Source: Shimia marina
GTDB lineage: Bacteria > Pseudomonadota > Alphaproteobacteria > Rhodobacterales > Rhodobacteraceae
Reading direction: 5' to 3'
Assembly (NCBI RefSeq): GCF_001458175.1
Contig: NZ_CYPW01000024.1
Location: 107,920-171,919 of the forward strand
Length of the DNA: 64,000 nucleotides
A program made the position numbers and the translations under genes. How positions within the stretch are numbered: the first letter of the stretch is position 1; each line of letters starts with the position of its first letter. This document shows positions 41,339 through 50,633 of the stretch, one piece after another. The notes beneath the pieces were generated by a model. It had not been told where the DNA came from and made no database searches. It saw nothing but the letters and a program-made list of their open reading frames with translations.

Positions 41339-42496
41339 ATGACAGAGATGGTTTATGGCGCGCTGCCCGTTCGGGCGCGTGAACCCGTGCTTCCCAAATG
41401 GTGGCAAACGCTGGACAAATGGACAATGACATCAATCCTGTTGTTGTTCTGTATCGGCCTGATGCTGGGCATGGCAGCGAGCCCGCCGCTCGCGGCGAAA
41501 AATGGCTTTGCGCCCTTCCACTATGTACAAAAACAAGCGGTGTTTGGTGGCGCAGCCATGGTGGCCATGGTGCTGACCTCGATGATGTCGCCCACATTGG
41601 TGCGGCGGCTGGCGGTGATGGGGTTTGTGGCGACATTTGTTGCCCTTGCGCTGTTGCCCATATTTGGCACCGATTTTGGCAAAGGCGCGACGCGCTGGTA
41701 TTCTCTGGGCTTTGCCTCTCTGCAACCATCGGAGTTTCTCAAGCCGGGCTTTGTGGTGGTTTCGGCCTGGCTGATGGCGGCCAATGAGGAAATCAACGGC
41801 CCGCCCGGACGGCGCTGGTCTTTCCTATTGATGATGACCATTGTGCTTATGTTGGCGATGCAGCCTGATTTTGGGCAGGCCTGCCTGATCCTCTTTGGCT
41901 GGAGCGTGATGTATTTTGTCTCTGGCGCGCCGATGATGCTGATTGGGGGCATCATGCTGTCGCTGGTGCCGATTGCCAGCTTTGCCTATAACAACTCTGA
42001 GCACTTTGCCCGCCGCATCGATGGCTTTTTGGACCGCTCGGTCGATCCCACCACCCAGATTGGCTATGCCACAGAGGCGATCCGCGAAGGCGGGCTGTTT
42101 GGCGTTGGCGTAGGTGAAGGGCAGGTGAAATGGTCGCTGCCGGATGCGCATACGGACTTCATCATTTCCGTGGCCGCCGAGGAATACGGGCTGATCTTGG
42201 TGTTTGCGATCATGTTCCTGTATGCAACCATTGTTCTGCGGTCGTTTTTCCGCCTGATGCGAGAGCGTGATCCTTTCATCCGCCTGGCAGGCACCGGTCT
42301 GGTGGCCATTTTTGGCGTTCAGGCGCTGGTGAATATGGGCGTGGCGGTGCGTTTGTTGCCGTCAAAAGGCATGACTTTGCCATTTGTCAGTTATGGTGGC
42401 TCCTCGCTGATCGCAGGGGGGATTGCAGTTGGCATGATTTTGGCGTTTACCCGCTCCCGCCCACAGGGTGAGATCAGTGATATTTTGCGGGGATAA
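41339..42496 (+). CDS. ftsW: Septal peptidoglycan polymerase FtsW
   Basis: SEDS-family glycosyltransferase that polymerises lipid II at the septum with FtsI. The 385-residue protein has about ten helices. Typical segments are GATRWYSLGFASLQPSEFLK, MQPDFGQACLI, the GLFGVGVGEGQVKWSLPDAHTDFI loop (read in two parts around residue 260) and PFVSYGGSSLI near the end. It starts the third dcw unit, with 271 bp upstream that hold repeat copy B. Six bp separate it from murG. Confidence 0.96.
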   Translation: MTEMVYGALPVRAREPVLPKWWQTLDKWTMTSILLLFCIGLMLGMAASPPLAAKNGFAPFHYVQKQAVFGGAAMVAMVLTSMMSPTLVRRLAVMGFVATFVALALLPIFGTDFGKGATRWYSLGFASLQPSEFLKPGFVVVSAWLMAANEEINGPPGRRWSFLLMMTIVLMLAMQPDFGQACLILFGWSVMYFVSGAPMMLIGGIMLSLVPIASFAYNNSEHFARRIDGFLDRSVDPTTQIGYATEAIREGGLFGVGVGEGQVKWSLPDAHTDFIISVAAEEYGLILVFAIMFLYATIVLRSFFRLMRERDPFIRLAGTGLVAIFGVQALVNMGVAVRLLPSKGMTLPFVSYGGSSLIAGGIAVGMILAFTRSRPQGEISDILRG

Positions 42497-42502
42497 TCGC
42501 AT

Positions 42503-43600
42503 ATGGCCAAACAACCCCTTCTGGTGATTGCCGCAGGCGGCACAGGCGGACATATGTTCCCAGCCCAGGCGCTGGCCGAAGTGATGCTGCGCAAAGGCTG
42601 GCGGGTGAAGCTTTCCACCGATGCGCGCGGCGCGCGCTACACGGGCGGTTTTCCCCATACTGTGGAGATCGAACAGGTCAGCTCGGCCACCTTTGCCCGC
42701 GGTGGTAAACTTGCCAAGCTCGCAGTGCCGTTCAAAATTCTGGGCGGTGTTTTGGGGGCTGCTGTCAAAATGCGCCGCGAGCGCCCGGATGTGGTGGTTG
42801 GCTTTGGTGGCTATCCGACCATTCCGGCCATGGGCGCGGCCTGGCTTTTGAAATTGCCCCGCATGATCCATGAACAGAATGGCATTCTGGGGCGGGTGAA
42901 TACGGTTTTTGCCAAACGTGTCGATGTGGTGGCCTGTGGCACCTGGCCAACTGCGCTGCCGGACGGTGTTGAAGGCACGCCTGTTGGCAACCCGGTGCGC
43001 AAATCGGTGATGGACCGGGCCGGGGCGGGATATATTGCACCGGGGGATTACCCGATGTCTGTGCTGGTCATCGGTGGCAGTCAGGGCGCGCGCATTCTCA
43101 GTGATGTGGTGCCCGCTGCGATTGCAGGACTGCCCCCTGAGATTTTGAAAAATTTGCGTGTGAGTCATCAGGCACGAGATGAGGATTTTGACCGGGTCAC
43201 ATCCTTCTATGCCCAAAATGGCATTGCCGCAGATGTGCAGCCGTTTTTCAACGACGTGCCGGCCCGGATGAGCGAGGCACAATTGGTGATCAGCCGCTCT
43301 GGGGCCAGTTCTGTCGCCGATGTGTCTGTCATTGGACGCCCTTCTATTCTGGTGCCCTTTGCCGCAGCGGCAGGAGATCATCAGACCGCCAATGCACGCG
43401 GCCTTGCCGAGGCGGGCGGAGCTATTGTTGTTCCTGAAAGCCTGCTGACGGCAGACAGTCTTTCCGAACAGATTACAACCATCCTGTCCAACCCGCAGGG
43501 CGCCACGCAAATGGCAACTGCGGCTTTGTCGGCAGGCAAGCCGGATGCCACAGAGACGCTTTTAGCGTTGGTAGAACAGCTGGCACAGAAGGACCACTAA
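42503..43600 (+). CDS. murG: UDP-GlcNAc transferase MurG
   Basis: Peripheral membrane glycosyltransferase (GT28) that turns lipid I into lipid II. The N-terminal glycine loop [17 protein letters not shown], the [14 protein letters not shown] segment and the [13 protein letters not shown] motif are typical. The C-terminal donor-binding half has [16 protein letters not shown] and a [19 protein letters not shown] segment. It has 365 residues and sits 1 bp before murC. Confidence 0.97.
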   Translation: MAKQPLLVIAAGGTGGHMFPAQALAEVMLRKGWRVKLSTDARGARYTGGFPHTVEIEQVSSATFARGGKLAKLAVPFKILGGVLGAAVKMRRERPDVVVGFGGYPTIPAMGAAWLLKLPRMIHEQNGILGRVNTVFAKRVDVVACGTWPTALPDGVEGTPVGNPVRKSVMDRAGAGYIAPGDYPMSVLVIGGSQGARILSDVVPAAIAGLPPEILKNLRVSHQARDEDFDRVTSFYAQNGIAADVQPFFNDVPARMSEAQLVISRSGASSVADVSVIGRPSILVPFAAAAGDHQTANARGLAEAGGAIVVPESLLTADSLSEQITTILSNPQGATQMATAALSAGKPDATETLLALVEQLAQKDH

Positions 43601-43601
43601 G

Positions 43602-45008
43602 ATGAACGCAGCAACCAAACTTCCCGGCGACGTGGGCGCCATCCACTTTGTCGGGATCGGTGGCATTGGCATGTCCGGCATTGCCGAAGTGCTGGTAAAC
43701 CATGGCTATGCCGTGCAGGGCTCTGACCTGAAGAGCACCAAGATCACCCAGCGCCTCGCAGATATGGGCGCGACGGTGTTTGAAGGCCAACGCGCTGAAA
43801 ATCTTGAAAATGCCGAAGTGGTGGTGATTTCCTCTGCCATCAAGCCGGGCAACCCGGAGCTTGATGAGGCCCGGCGTCGCGGTCTGCCAGTGGTGCGCCG
43901 CGCCGAAATGCTGGCCGAGTTGATGCGTCTGAAATCCAACATTGCCGTTGCTGGCACCCATGGCAAAACCACCACCACCACGATGGTGGCCGCGCTTCTG
44001 GATCATGGGCATTTTGATCCGACCGTGGTGAATGGCGGCATCATTCACGCCTATGGCTCCAACGCCCGTGTGGGCGACGGCGAGTGGATGGTTGTGGAAG
44101 CCGATGAAAGTGATGGGACATTCAACCGTCTGCCCGCGACCATTGCGATTGTCACCAATATTGACCCGGAACATATGGAGCATTGGGGCACGGAAGAGGC
44201 GCTGCATCAGGGCTTTTATGATTTTGTCTCCAATATTCCGTTTTACGGGCTGGCAGTTTGCTGCACCGATGATCCGGATGTACAGACATTGGTGGGCAAA
44301 ATCACCGACCGCCGCGTGGTGACCTTTGGCTTTAATGCGCAAGCGGACGTGCGCGCGGTCAATCTGACCTACAAAGTCGGCGTGGCACATTTTGACATTG
44401 CGTTGCAGGCCGAGGGCAAGGTGATCGAAGGCTGCACCTTGCCGATGCCGGGCGATCACAATGTGTCCAATGCACTCTCTGCTGTGGCGATTGCGCGCCA
44501 TCTCGGCATGAAGCTGGAGGAAATCCGCGCGGCGCTGGCCGCTTTTGGTGGGGTGAACCGGCGCTTCACCAAAGTGGGTGAAGTGATGGGCGGCGTGCCT
44601 GTGATTGACGACTATGGCCACCATCCGGTGGAAATTGCTGCCGTCTTAAAAGCCGCGCGTCAGGCTTTGGGGGACAGCGGTGGACGTGTGATTGCCGTGC
44701 ACCAGCCGCACCGGTATTCGCGTCTGCATTCCCTGTTTGAAGACTTCTGTACTTGCTTCAACGAGGCTGATGTCGTGGGCATCGCGGATGTGTTTGCCGC
44801 CGGTGAAACCCCGATTGAAGGGGCGAGCCGTGATGACCTGATCAATGGGCTGGTGGCACATGGGCATCGCCACGCTGTGGCGATCACGCAAGAAGAGGAT
44901 CTTGTGGCCATGGTGAAGGAAACGGCCAAACCCGGTGATATCGTGGTTTGCCTTGGGGCGGGGTCGATCTCTGCCTGGGCCAATGCCTTGCCGGGTCATC
45001 TGGGATAA
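43602..45008 (+). CDS. murC: UDP-MurNAc:L-Ala ligase MurC
   Basis: Adds L-alanine to UDP-MurNAc. The 468-residue protein has the UDP-binding [16 protein letters not shown] segment, the ATP loop [27 protein letters not shown], and the YGHHPVEI motif of the C-terminal domain. It is followed by a hairpin with a T-rich tail, which would separate it from the DUF2484 genes. Confidence 0.97.
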   Translation: MNAATKLPGDVGAIHFVGIGGIGMSGIAEVLVNHGYAVQGSDLKSTKITQRLADMGATVFEGQRAENLENAEVVVISSAIKPGNPELDEARRRGLPVVRRAEMLAELMRLKSNIAVAGTHGKTTTTTMVAALLDHGHFDPTVVNGGIIHAYGSNARVGDGEWMVVEADESDGTFNRLPATIAIVTNIDPEHMEHWGTEEALHQGFYDFVSNIPFYGLAVCCTDDPDVQTLVGKITDRRVVTFGFNAQADVRAVNLTYKVGVAHFDIALQAEGKVIEGCTLPMPGDHNVSNALSAVAIARHLGMKLEEIRAALAAFGGVNRRFTKVGEVMGGVPVIDDYGHHPVEIAAVLKAARQALGDSGGRVIAVHQPHRYSRLHSLFEDFCTCFNEADVVGIADVFAAGETPIEGASRDDLINGLVAHGHRHAVAITQEEDLVAMVKETAKPGDIVVCLGAGSISAWANALPGHLG

Positions 45009-45014
45009 AAGCGC

Positions 45015-45045
45015 AAGCCTCGCCATCAAGCGGGGCTTTCATTTT
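45015..45045 (+). terminator. Probable terminator after murC
   Basis: A 9-bp stem, AAGCCTCGC with GCGGGGCTT (one wobble, CATCAA loop), is followed by TCATTTT. It lies 7 bp past the murC stop. Confidence 0.65.
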
Positions 45046-45096
45046 GCACCTGCCTGACAATAGACTGCGCATGTCTGAAACAATGAGAATGCCATC

Positions 45097-45363
45097 GTGA
45101 GTGTGTTGCTGATCCTTGCCTGTTTCTGGGTGCTGGCCGCCGCCACAGTGGCGATGCTGCCGATGAAGCGTCAGTTCGTGCCCGGTCTGGGCTTGCTTCT
45201 GGCAGCACCGGTTTTGATTGCCGGGGTCTTCTATGAGCATGGGTGGCTGTTTGGTGCGCTGGCTCTTTTGGGCTTTTTGTCTATGTTTCGGCGCCCCTTG
45301 CTGCATTTTGCGCGCAAAGCCTTTGCTCGACCACAGGACCCCCAAACGGAGGACAAGGCATGA
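45097..45363 (+). CDS. DUF2484 family membrane protein, first copy
   Basis: An 88-residue membrane protein with two hydrophobic segments (about 1-22 and 28-60) and a basic tail. DUF2484 genes are found between murC and murB in Rhodobacterales; the function is unknown, presumably tied to cell wall synthesis. The start is GTG at 45097. Its stop overlaps the start of the second copy (ATGA), and both share the pattern W-x2-A, AM-x-P-x-K, GVF-x3-G-x-W, R-x-P. Confidence 0.85.
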   Translation: MSVLLILACFWVLAAATVAMLPMKRQFVPGLGLLLAAPVLIAGVFYEHGWLFGALALLGFLSMFRRPLLHFARKAFARPQDPQTEDKA

Positions 45364-45605
45364 CCCTGTCATTGGCTGCTGCATTTTGCTGGCTTGTGGT
45401 GGCTAACCTGCGGGCGATGTTTCCCTCTAAAGACCATCACTGGCGGTTTGCCTATGGGATGATGGGCATTGGCGTGCCGATTCTGATGGGTGTTTTTGTT
45501 CAGAATGGGCTGTGGGTGGCGATGATCTGTCTCGCGATGGCGGCGTGGATAATGCGGTGGCCCGTGGTGTATCTCTGGCGCTGGATCAAAGGACGTTTTG
45601 TATGA
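45360..45605 (+). CDS. DUF2484 family membrane protein, second copy
   Basis: An 81-residue paralogue of the preceding gene, starting at the ATG overlapping its stop. It has the same spacing of landmarks: CWLVVANLRAMFPSKDHHW at the N-terminus and GVFVQNGLWVAM in the second helix, then RWPVVYLWRWIK. The two copies are far diverged, so the duplication is old. The stop overlaps the next ATG. Confidence 0.82.
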   Translation: MTLSLAAAFCWLVVANLRAMFPSKDHHWRFAYGMMGIGVPILMGVFVQNGLWVAMICLAMAAWIMRWPVVYLWRWIKGRFV

Positions 45606-45928
45606 TCGCTGACTTTACGCTTGGTTTGAATGCGCTGGTTTGGTTTGCCATTCTGATCATGCCTTTTTACGGGCTGATCACAGGGTTTCGGCACCGTCGT
45701 GATCTTTTGCTGCGCGCCTGTTTGATCTTGCTCTGTCTGGTTGTGGCCTTGTTGACCATGGAGGTCACTCTGAGCGTGACAGAGCCTGTCACCGATGGCG
45801 CGGAGCATGCGGAGGCACGCGCTGTGCTGGCCAGCTATCGGATCTGGGTGGTGCTTGGCGCGGCGGGCGCTGTTGGTCTGGGCTGGGTGTTGCACCATTT
45901 GATCACCTCGCTCCGCAAAGCGCGCTGA
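45602..45928 (+). CDS. Small membrane protein in the murC-murB gap
   Basis: A 108-residue protein with three hydrophobic helices (about 8-24, 30-50 and 82-102) that I do not recognise. The ATG overlaps the second DUF2484 stop (ATGA), so it is cotranscribed with that pair. Seventy bp separate it from murB. A helper role in cell wall synthesis is only inferred from position. Confidence 0.75.
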   Translation: MIADFTLGLNALVWFAILIMPFYGLITGFRHRRDLLLRACLILLCLVVALLTMEVTLSVTEPVTDGAEHAEARAVLASYRIWVVLGAAGAVGLGWVLHHLITSLRKAR

Positions 45929-45997
45929 CCGGCTTGTTTGCCTGAACATGCTTCGCTATCGGTGCGGCGAAGTTGTTTGCGAATACATGAGGATCCC

Positions 45998-46924
45998 ATG
46001 TCAGAGATGCCAAGCCCAAGGGGCAAACTTACCGCAGGCAAACCCCTGTCTGGATTGACATGGTTGCGCGTTGGGGGACCAGCGGATTTCCTGTTTCAGC
46101 CCGCAGATGTTGAGGATCTTGCCACGTTTTTGCGTGCGCTTCCGGCAGAGGTTGATGTTTTCCCAATGGGGGTTGGATCTAATCTTATCGTGCGCGATGG
46201 GGGGCTTCGCGCGGTGGTCCTGCGCATGGGGCGCGGGTTCAATCACATAGAAATTGAAGGCAACCGTGTGCGCGCTGGTGTTGCGGCATTGGATGCGCAT
46301 GTGGCGCGTAAAGCCACGCAAGCGGGTGTGGATCTGACATTTTTGCGCACGATTCCCGGCGCGATCGGCGGGGCAGTGCGCATGAATGCGGGGTGTTACG
46401 GGCGCTATACGGCCGATGTTTTTGTGGAAGCCACTGCGGTCACAAGGGCGGGTGAGATCGTGACCCTCACAGCTGAGGATTTGAACTTTCAGTATCGTCA
46501 AACCGATTTGCCTGAAGGTTGGGTGATCGTGGAGGCGGTTTTTGAAGGGCCGAGTGGCGATCCTGACACGCTGGCCGCCCTGATGCAGGCACAGCTTGAA
46601 AAACGCGATGCCACACAGCCCACAAAAGAGCGCAGCGCGGGCAGCACATTTCGCAATCCAGCGGGGTTTTCGTCCACAGGTCAGGCAGATGATGTGCATG
46701 ATTTGAAAGCCTGGAAGGTCATTGATGACGCAGGCATGCGCGGCGCGCGCATCGGTGGCGCGCAGATGAGCGAGATGCATTCCAATTTCCTGATCAATAC
46801 GGGTGACGCAACTGCCGCAGATCTGGAAAATCTTGGCGAGGAAGTTCGAAAAAGGGTTTTCCAAAACAGCGGAATAGACCTACAGTGGGAAATCATGCGC
46901 GTCGGCGAACCGGCGCCGGAATGA
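45998..46924 (+). CDS. murB: UDP-N-acetylenolpyruvoylglucosamine reductase MurB
   Basis: FAD enzyme that reduces UDP-GlcNAc-enolpyruvate to UDP-MurNAc. The 308-residue length and lack of the extra domain mark it as type II. FAD-binding segments are [20 protein letters not shown] and [18 protein letters not shown]; the catalytic Ser is in SAGSTFRNP and the C-terminal Glu in [11 protein letters not shown] chose the ATG at 45998, with GAGGA upstream; the frame runs 20 codons further back. It is followed by the CtrA box and hairpin array. Confidence 0.96.
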   Translation: MSEMPSPRGKLTAGKPLSGLTWLRVGGPADFLFQPADVEDLATFLRALPAEVDVFPMGVGSNLIVRDGGLRAVVLRMGRGFNHIEIEGNRVRAGVAALDAHVARKATQAGVDLTFLRTIPGAIGGAVRMNAGCYGRYTADVFVEATAVTRAGEIVTLTAEDLNFQYRQTDLPEGWVIVEAVFEGPSGDPDTLAALMQAQLEKRDATQPTKERSAGSTFRNPAGFSSTGQADDVHDLKAWKVIDDAGMRGARIGGAQMSEMHSNFLINTGDATAADLENLGEEVRKRVFQNSGIDLQWEIMRVGEPAPE

Positions 46925-46941
46925 GACTCGGCCAAGCATAT

Positions 46942-46957
46942 TTAATCTGCTGTTAAC
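46942..46957. promoter_or_regulatory. Perfect CtrA box upstream of ddl-ftsQ-ftsA
   Basis: TTAATCTGCTGTTAAC is an exact match to the CtrA consensus TTAA-N7-TTAAC. It lies 17 bp past murB and about 210 bp before ddl. CtrA is the alphaproteobacterial cell-cycle regulator and controls ftsQA and ftsZ in Caulobacter. In Rhodobacterales CtrA mainly controls motility and gene transfer agents, so a division-gene site would be notable. Confidence 0.55.
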
Positions 46958-46983
46958 CAAGAGCTGGGATCAACAAAACAATA

Positions 46984-47143
46984 TGGGCGCAAAGCCCAAG
47001 ACGCGGGCCTAAGGCCTGATTGAGCGCAGGGCACATGTGCCCATCCGAGCAGGCAAATCTTGCCTGATTTCAACAAAGCAGCCGAAGAGGGCTGTGAAAA
47101 TGAGTCCGAAGGGCTCGCATAAGAACAGGGTCGCAAACGACCC
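46984..47143 (+). repeat. Array of seven short hairpins between murB and ddl
   Basis: Seven perfect or wobble-only stem-loops follow one another: 46984-46998 (GCAAA loop), 47004-47018 (TAA), 47029-47042 (palindrome GGGCACATGTGCCC), 47050-47066 (ATC), 47078-47095 (GAAGAG), 47102-47116 (GAA) and 47128-47143 (CAAA). Starts are 20-28 nt apart. Stems are 5-7 bp and all differ in sequence. No T-run follows any of them, so they are not ordinary terminators. The last ends 22 bp before the ddl start. Confidence 0.7.
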
Positions 47144-47165
47144 GAGATATTGAGGCACAGTGGGT

Positions 47166-48080
47166 ATGTCAGACAGGACAACCCGGACAGTGGCAGTGGT
47201 GATGGGTGGCCCTTCGGCAGAACGGGAAGTGTCACTCTCTACAGGGCGTGAATGCGCGGCTGCCCTTCGGGACGCAGGATTTCAGGTGGTTGAGCTTGAT
47301 GCGGGCGCAGATTTGGTGGCGCGCCTGCTGGAGAGTGCGCCGGATGTGATTTTCAATGCACTGCACGGTCGTTGGGGCGAAGATGGCTGCGTGCAAGGCA
47401 TCTTTGAATGGCTTCGCATTCCCTATACCCATTCTGGTGTTCTGGCCTCTGCTCTGGCCATGGACAAACAGCGCGCCAAGAACGTGTTCAAATCCGCTGG
47501 TCTTCCCGTGGTGGAAAGCGTGATCGCTGACAAGACAGAGGTGGCCGCACGCCACGTGCTCGTGCCCCCCTATGTAGTGAAACCCAACAACGAAGGCTCC
47601 TCGGTCGGAATTTATATTGTCAATGCCGGGGCGAATACCCCACCCCAGCTGGCAGAGACCATGCCGCAGGAGGTGATGGTGGAAACCTACGCCCCGGGTC
47701 GGGAGTTGACCACCACTGTGATGGGGGATCGTGCGCTTGGTGTCACGGACATCATCACAGACGGCTGGTATGACTATGAGGCAAAATACGCCGCAGGTGG
47801 CTCCCGTCATGAAATTCCCGCGCAGGTGCCGCAAGAGATCTATGACGCCTGCATGGAATACGCCGTGCGCGCGCATAGGGCCCTTGGGTGTCGTGGCGTG
47901 TCTCGCACCGATTTCCGTTGGGATGAGGCGCGTGGCCTTGATGGGTTGATCCTGTTGGAAACCAACACTCAGCCGGGCATGACGCCGACATCGCTGTCGC
48001 CAGAGCAGGCCGCCCATTGTGGCCTATCCTTTGCGGAGTTCTGCGCATGGATGGTGGAGGATGCCACATGCGATCGCTAG
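47166..48080 (+). CDS. ddl: D-alanine--D-alanine ligase
   Basis: ATP-grasp ligase that makes D-Ala-D-Ala for MurF. The 304-residue protein has [17 protein letters not shown] at the N-terminus, the [16 protein letters not shown] motif, [12 protein letters not shown], and the metal-binding [15 protein letters not shown]. The ATG at 47166 has GAGG ten bases upstream; a GTG two codons earlier is too close to it. Its end overlaps the ftsQ start by 13 bp. It begins a unit with ftsQ and ftsA, and its leader contains the hairpin array. Confidence 0.96.
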   Translation: MSDRTTRTVAVVMGGPSAEREVSLSTGRECAAALRDAGFQVVELDAGADLVARLLESAPDVIFNALHGRWGEDGCVQGIFEWLRIPYTHSGVLASALAMDKQRAKNVFKSAGLPVVESVIADKTEVAARHVLVPPYVVKPNNEGSSVGIYIVNAGANTPPQLAETMPQEVMVETYAPGRELTTTVMGDRALGVTDIITDGWYDYEAKYAAGGSRHEIPAQVPQEIYDACMEYAVRAHRALGCRGVSRTDFRWDEARGLDGLILLETNTQPGMTPTSLSPEQAAHCGLSFAEFCAWMVEDATCDR

Positions 48081-48946
48081 GTGCCGCGCCGCGCGACAAT
48101 GCGCCGTCCCGCTGGGCTTACCGCTTTGAGCGGTTGATGCTCACGCCGCTGTTTCGGTTCTTTTTGCGCGTGATTGTGCCTTTTGGTGTTGTGGCAACGG
48201 CCACAACGATCTGGTTTGCCGATGCGCAGCGGCGCGAAGACCTCAATCTCGCCATCAATGATTTGCGGCGTGGTATTGCTGAACGCCCGGAATTCTCCGT
48301 GAGCGCTATGGCGATTGATGGGGCCTCTGAAGGGATCGCAGAGGAAATCAGAGAAATTCTGTCGTTGAGCTTCCCTGTGAGCCAGTTTGATCTCGATCTG
48401 GAAGGGCTGCGCGCACAGGTGATTGAGCTGCCTGCGATTGCAAGTGCCTCCTTGCGGGTGCGTCCGGGCGGCATTCTGCAGCTTAACATTTCTGAGCGCA
48501 CGCCAGTTGCGGTATGGCGCACGCATGAAGGCCTCGCTCTGATTGACCCGGACGGGCACGTCACAGGGCCGGCGTTCTCGCGTCACGCGCATCCTGAGAT
48601 GCCGCTGATCGCGGGGGAGGGGGCGGATCTGGCCGTTCGGGAAGCCCTACATCTTTTGGCTGCTGCGGAGCCGTTGAAAGCGCGGGTGATTGGCCTTGTG
48701 CGTGTCGGGGAGCGGCGCTGGGATGTGGTGCTGGACCGTGGACAGCGGATTTTGTTGCCCGAGCAGGGCGCCGTTGAGGCTTTGGATCGCGTTGTGGCAT
48801 TGCACAGCGCAGAAGAGCTTCTGGAGCGGGATATTCAGGTGGTGGACATGCGCCTTGCGCGGCGTCCAACCATCCAACTTACTGAAAATGCGGTAGAAGA
48901 CTGGTGGCGAACCAGCAAGACGACATTGGGGACAACGGGACAATGA
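48068..48946 (+). CDS. ftsQ: Cell division protein FtsQ
   Basis: Bitopic divisome scaffold protein. The 292-residue protein has a basic cytoplasmic tail, one membrane helix (about residues 28-48), a POTRA domain (about 75-145, [19 protein letters not shown]) and a C-terminal beta domain for FtsLB contact. The start at 48068 lies within the end of ddl, and the stop overlaps the ftsA start (ATGA), so translation is coupled on both sides. Confidence 0.93.
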   Translation: MRSLGAAPRDNAPSRWAYRFERLMLTPLFRFFLRVIVPFGVVATATTIWFADAQRREDLNLAINDLRRGIAERPEFSVSAMAIDGASEGIAEEIREILSLSFPVSQFDLDLEGLRAQVIELPAIASASLRVRPGGILQLNISERTPVAVWRTHEGLALIDPDGHVTGPAFSRHAHPEMPLIAGEGADLAVREALHLLAAAEPLKARVIGLVRVGERRWDVVLDRGQRILLPEQGAVEALDRVVALHSAEELLERDIQVVDMRLARRPTIQLTENAVEDWWRTSKTTLGTTGQ

Positions 48947-50277
48947 CAGAGCTGTATCAAAGCCAGCGCGCCATGCGGGCGATGCGCAAAGCGGCCATGC
49001 AACGGGGTGTGATTGCGGTGCTTGATGTGGGCACTTCCAAAATCGCCTGTTTGGTGCTGCGCTTTGACGGCACAGACCGTCTGGCCAGCGTTGAAGGCAT
49101 CGGCTCCATGGCGGGCCAAAGTGGCTTCCGAGTGATCGGGGCCAATACGATCATGTCCCGTGGCGTGAAATTTGGTGAAATTGACACCATGCAGGAAACC
49201 GAGCGGGCCATCCGCACGGTGGTGCAGGCGGCTCAGAAAATGGCAAAAATCCGTGTGGATCACGTGATTGCCTGTTTTGCTGGCGCGGAGCCGCGTTCCT
49301 ACGGTCTGGATGGTCAGATCGAAGTGGATGGTCAGGTGGTTGGCGAGCAGGACGTGGCGCGTGTCTTGGCCGCTTGCGATGTGCCTGACTACGGCTCTGA
49401 CCGGGAAGTCCTGCATGCGCAACCGGTGAACTTTGCTCTGGATCATCGCTCGGGGCTGGGCGATCCGCGCGGGCAGGTGGGCAATGTTCTGACCACGGAC
49501 ATGCATATGCTGACGGTCGACAAAGTCGCCGTGCAAAACCTTGTACATTGCATCAAGCGCTGTGATCTGGAGCTCGCGGGCATCGCCTCTTCGGCCTATG
49601 TGTCTGGACTTTCTGCGCTGGTGGAGGATGAGCAGGAGCTGGGCGCGGCCTGTATCGATATGGGCGGCGGCGCAACCAGCCTGTCGATTTTCATGAAAAA
49701 GCACATGATCTTTGCCGATACCGTGCGCATGGGCGGAGATCATGTCACTGGTGACATCTCAATGGGGCTGCAAGTGCCCACGGCCACAGCGGAGCGGATC
49801 AAAACCTTCTACGGTGGCGTGATGGCAACCGGCATGGATGACCGTGAGATGATTGAGCTGTCTGGCGACACCGGCGACTGGGAGCACGATCGGCGCACGG
49901 TCAGCCGGGCGGAGCTTATTGGCATCATGCGTCCGCGTGTTGAGGAAATTCTTGAGGAAGTGCGCGCGCGCTTGGATGCGGCTGGGTTTGAACATCTCCC
50001 AAGTCAACAGATTGTGCTGACAGGTGGTGGCAGTCAGATTCCGGGGCTGGATGGGCTGGCAACAAAAATTCTGGGGCAACAAGTGCGTTTAGGCCGGCCC
50101 ATGCGGGTTCATGGTTTGCCGCAGGCAGCGACCGGACCGGGCTTCGCCGCAACGGTCGGAATGTGTCTGTTCGCCACGCATCCACAGGATGAATGGTGGG
50201 ACTTTGACTTGCCCGTGGATCGCTACACCAATCGCACCCTCGGGCGCGCCGTAAAGTGGTTTCGCGAAAATTGGTGA
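48943..50277 (+). CDS. ftsA: Cell division protein FtsA
   Basis: Actin-like protein that tethers FtsZ to the membrane. The 444-residue protein has the ATPase folds: IAVLDVGTSKIACLVL near the N-terminus, CIDMGGGATSLSIF in the centre, and QIVLTGGGSQIPGLDGLA near residue 365. The C-terminal amphipathic helix RAVKWFRENW would bind the membrane. Start overlaps the ftsQ stop. A 356-bp gap separates it from ftsZ. Confidence 0.96.
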   Translation: MTELYQSQRAMRAMRKAAMQRGVIAVLDVGTSKIACLVLRFDGTDRLASVEGIGSMAGQSGFRVIGANTIMSRGVKFGEIDTMQETERAIRTVVQAAQKMAKIRVDHVIACFAGAEPRSYGLDGQIEVDGQVVGEQDVARVLAACDVPDYGSDREVLHAQPVNFALDHRSGLGDPRGQVGNVLTTDMHMLTVDKVAVQNLVHCIKRCDLELAGIASSAYVSGLSALVEDEQELGAACIDMGGGATSLSIFMKKHMIFADTVRMGGDHVTGDISMGLQVPTATAERIKTFYGGVMATGMDDREMIELSGDTGDWEHDRRTVSRAELIGIMRPRVEEILEEVRARLDAAGFEHLPSQQIVLTGGGSQIPGLDGLATKILGQQVRLGRPMRVHGLPQAATGPGFAATVGMCLFATHPQDEWWDFDLPVDRYTNRTLGRAVKWFRENW

Positions 50278-50633
50278 GAAAGCTCTCTAGGCGCGTTTTT
50301 CGGGGTGACCTTCTTTACCGGCTCGGTTAAGGTTTTGGTAACCGCGGTTAAAACGTGGACTCATCAGGCCGAGCAGTGGCCTTCGAACAAGAAAATCCCA
50401 TATCGTGACGCCCTTGGTGTCTCGATTGGCTCTGTAGTGTTGTGCCAAGGGGCGCTTGTCCCGCCAAATGTGGCGGTTTCGGCAAGATGCCGCTAGTTTC
50501 TATGTTTTTGCCCTACATTTTGTGGCGAAATGTGCTTTTTGGGATGACGATTCCTGAAAGCCTGTTAATATTGCACATGAGTAGGCAGAAACTCGCCCGC
50601 ATTGCGGGTTAGAAAAAACAGGCGGACAGTTCT
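50278..50633. other. ftsA-ftsZ intergenic region
   Basis: A 356-bp region with no convincing gene that must hold the ftsZ promoter and 5' leader. It contains TAACCGCGGTTA, a perfect palindrome (50339-50350) next to a CtrA-like site, and several stems: CCGCCA-AATG-TGGCGG (50461-50476), ACATTT with AAATGT at about 50514-50532, and CCCGC-ATT-GCGGG about 35 bp before the ftsZ start, which could affect translation. Confidence 0.6.
50327..50342. promoter_or_regulatory. CtrA-like box upstream of ftsZ
   Basis: TTAAGGTTTTGGTAAC matches TTAA-N7-TTAAC with one mismatch. A further GGTTAA lies at 50346-50351, so several half-sites are clustered about 290 bp before ftsZ. Confidence 0.4.

Noticed and set aside
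50305..50496. 63-codon open frame in the ftsA-ftsZ gap
   Set aside because: Weak start, covers CtrA-like sites and stems, no plausible ribosome site.
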